From Acanthosoma haemorrhoidale (taxonomy: Eukaryota; Arthropoda; Insecta; Hemiptera; Acanthosomatidae): 64,000 bases of DNA. The notes beneath the pieces are model-generated. The model worked only from the letters and a program-made list of their open reading frames with translations, did no database searches and had not been told where the DNA came from. Position 1 is the first letter of the stretch. Each line of letters starts with the position of its first letter. Below, one piece after another: positions 62,650-64,000 of the stretch. A program made the translations under genes and the position numbers. The stretch covers positions 104,895,139-104,959,138 of the forward strand of contig OV884011.1 of NCBI GenBank assembly GCA_930367205.1. The letters run 5' to 3'.

Positions 62650-63617
62650 GTGAACTACAGATCGACACGTTCACTTGGAAGGGATATAAGTGGGTTACGA
62701 CAATAGATACCTTCAGTAAGGTAGCTATGGCGTATGCCGTACAAGAGAAGTCATCCAACGCCGTCTTACAGGCATTACGAGCGTGGGTCCAGTTTTATGG
62801 GGTACCGGACCGAATCTCGTCGGATGGGGGTAGGGAGTTCGATAATGCAAACGTGCAGTCGGAGATGAAGAATCTTGATATCGTGTGCCATCTCAAAACC
62901 CCAGGACATCCTAAGAGTCGCGGAGGCATCAAAAGGTTGCACAGTTCCTTGAGGTACCACCTGCGGGTGTATCAGGTAGAAAAGGGTCTGCAGGCGAACG
63001 AGGCAATGCCGAAGGCAGTGTCGGCATACAATCATTCCATCCACTCCACCACGGGGTTTACGCCGTTTGAGATTGTCTTCGGGCTGCGCGCGAGGCGCCG
63101 GAACGGGACAGAGACGGTGGCAGACGAGGGAATGGCGGAGCAAATGTTAAGTGCTCACTTAAAACTCGGCAAACTTTGGGGCAAAGTTCGTGACAGGATC
63201 GTGAGGGAGAAGGTCCAGAGAGTGGCTCGGGTAAACCTCAAAGTCCGGGATCGAATGGGGGACCTTAAAATTGGGACCATTGTATATAGGAAAATTGGCT
63301 CTAATCGGAGCAAAGAGTCGGTAAGATACGAGGGTCCATTCAAGGTGGTGGTGATCAGGGAGCATAACATCGTTACCATCGAGAGTAGAAGACCTCCGAC
63401 GAAACGGAGGACCGTTCACGTCGAACAGTTAAAACTCCCACCAGGGGGGAGGGTGCAGACCATGAGTGAGTTGGAGTGTCCTCGCTTCTGCACGAAGCTA
63501 AATTTGGTATGGTATACATACGTACACTTTGTAACATTTGTAGAAGTATTTTTTTTTTGTAGTTCTTTTTGTTGTTTTTTTAGAATGTACACAGGCTGTG
63601 TAGAATTATTGATTTAG
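62650..63617 (+). pseudogene. pol: pol: integrase core and C-terminal part, frameshifted from the zinc domain
   Basis: A frame change at about 62640 leads to ELQIDTFTWKGYKWVTTIDT then FSKVAMAYAV, which carries the first catalytic Asp. ISSDGGREF carries the second. The third catalytic position, normally Glu in a GxxERxHxxL motif, is Lys here (RGGIKRLHSSL, codon AAA at 62931). AYNHSIHSTTGFTPFEIVFG and the C-terminal KIGTIVYRK...RYEGPFKVV segment are well kept. The last 50 codons run past the real domain into 3' non-coding sequence. Loss of the catalytic Glu means this integrase is inactive whatever the frame. Confidence 0.85.
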
Positions 63618-63907
63618 CGTAGCGTGTAAGATGCCATTGTGTTTTCTGTGAGTAATAAGTCATGTAATTTTTTTTTGTTTGTTTTTTTTGATTTTGTCAC
63701 TAGTGGCTGCAGTATTGGAGGCAGCGTTATATTTGGACTATAAGTAAATGTCTTGGGAATACGACCGAATGTAAGGGATTACAGGTTGTGTACTGTTTGG
63801 GCTCCCTAGTACGATTAGGAGAGTGATCGTAATATCGCCTAAGTCGTCCTCAATTTAGACTTAGACTTCATAGTTTACGAGGAGGTGTGCGTAAACTGGC
63901 AGGGGGG

Positions 63908-64000
63908 AGTTAAGCTCCGGGCAGCATCAGTACTCAACCTTAATCCCCAAACGTCGGGATGTAAACATTCCGAATGTAAATATACACGGCTATAGACTTG
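63908..64000 (+). repeat. 3' LTR (first 93 bases; continues beyond window)
   Basis: Starts AGTTAAGCTCCGGGCAGC directly after the polypurine tract and matches 59003-59095 with about 10 substitutions. The rest lies outside the window, so the right target duplication cannot be checked. Confidence 0.9.

Larger units (their letters stand above)
59003..64000 (+). mobile_element. Ty3/gypsy LTR retrotransposon, nearly complete, cut by window end
   Basis: The 5' LTR (59003-59184) is followed by a tRNA-Phe primer site, gag with two zinc knuckles, pol, a polypurine tract (GGCAGGGGGG, 63898-63907) and the first 93 bases of the 3' LTR (63908-64000). The LTR starts AGTTAAGCTCCGGGCAGC in both copies. I count about 10 differences over the roughly 92 shared bases, so the insertion is old. 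No env-like ORF is seen after integrase. The element is markedly richer in G and C than its surroundings. It sits in the last intron of the adenylate cyclase gene, antisense to it. Confidence 0.92.

Noticed and set aside
63480..63617. Possible env-like extension after integrase
   Set aside because: The remaining open codons are hydrophobic and T-rich without signal peptide, furin or fusion motifs; it reads as 3' non-coding sequence.
1..64000. CRISPR arrays, bacterial operons or a phage-like system
   Set aside because: No regularly spaced repeats or prokaryotic gene arrangement; the exon-intron structure and transposon content are eukaryotic.

Overview
The window is eukaryotic, AT-rich nuclear DNA with small phase-consistent exons (30-215 bp), GT-AG introns of up to several kilobases and abundant decayed transposons. 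The host proteins are animal families, and the retroelements (Jockey-like, RTE/BovB-like, CsRn1-like and gypsy-like Ty3 elements, Tigger/pogo) fit an arthropod, most likely an insect. I cannot name the species.

Three host genes are supported, all on the minus strand. (1) Holocytochrome c synthase (HCCS), 7511-16117, seven coding exons joined in frame to 254 codons plus stop. (2) Sorting nexin 13 (SNX13), 23989-44745, nineteen coding exons joined in frame to 935 codons plus stop, with an N-terminal membrane hairpin followed by PXA, RGS, PX and Nexin_C domains. (3) The last coding exon of a class III adenylate cyclase (AC5/6-like C terminus), 58121-58249; its other exons lie beyond the right edge. 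The genes act in unrelated processes (cytochrome c maturation, organelle contact and endosome lipid biology, cAMP synthesis), so this is ordinary gene neighbourhood and not an operon-like system.

Most of the rest is mobile-element debris. From left to right: a 261-bp hAT-type MITE with an 8-bp target duplication (3016-3276); an RTE/BovB-like non-LTR relic and an LTR scrap inside HCCS introns; a Jockey RT fragment (17758-18195); an 18S rRNA 5'-end pseudogene in the last SNX13 intron (24480-24665); a MITE with 19-bp perfect inverted repeats (27193-27444); a Jockey endonuclease scrap; a CsRn1-like LTR/gag/protease relic with a tRNA-Trp primer site (29578-31050); a Tigger transposase relic split by an LTR-like insertion (32590-34625); a Tigger-like C terminus and a GC-richer MITE (41950-42764); a 5'-truncated Ty3 element flanked by a perfect 107-bp direct repeat just upstream of the first SNX13 coding exon (45085-49129); more Tigger and Jockey scraps (50347-52260); a palindrome (57377-57469); and a nearly complete but dead Ty3/gypsy element with a tRNA-Phe primer site in the adenylate cyclase intron (59003 to the window end).

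Nothing in the window looks like a new multi-gene system. The most unusual items are the truncated LTR element with its long target duplication and its canonical GGGAAAC frameshift site, and the 18S rRNA fragment inside an intron.
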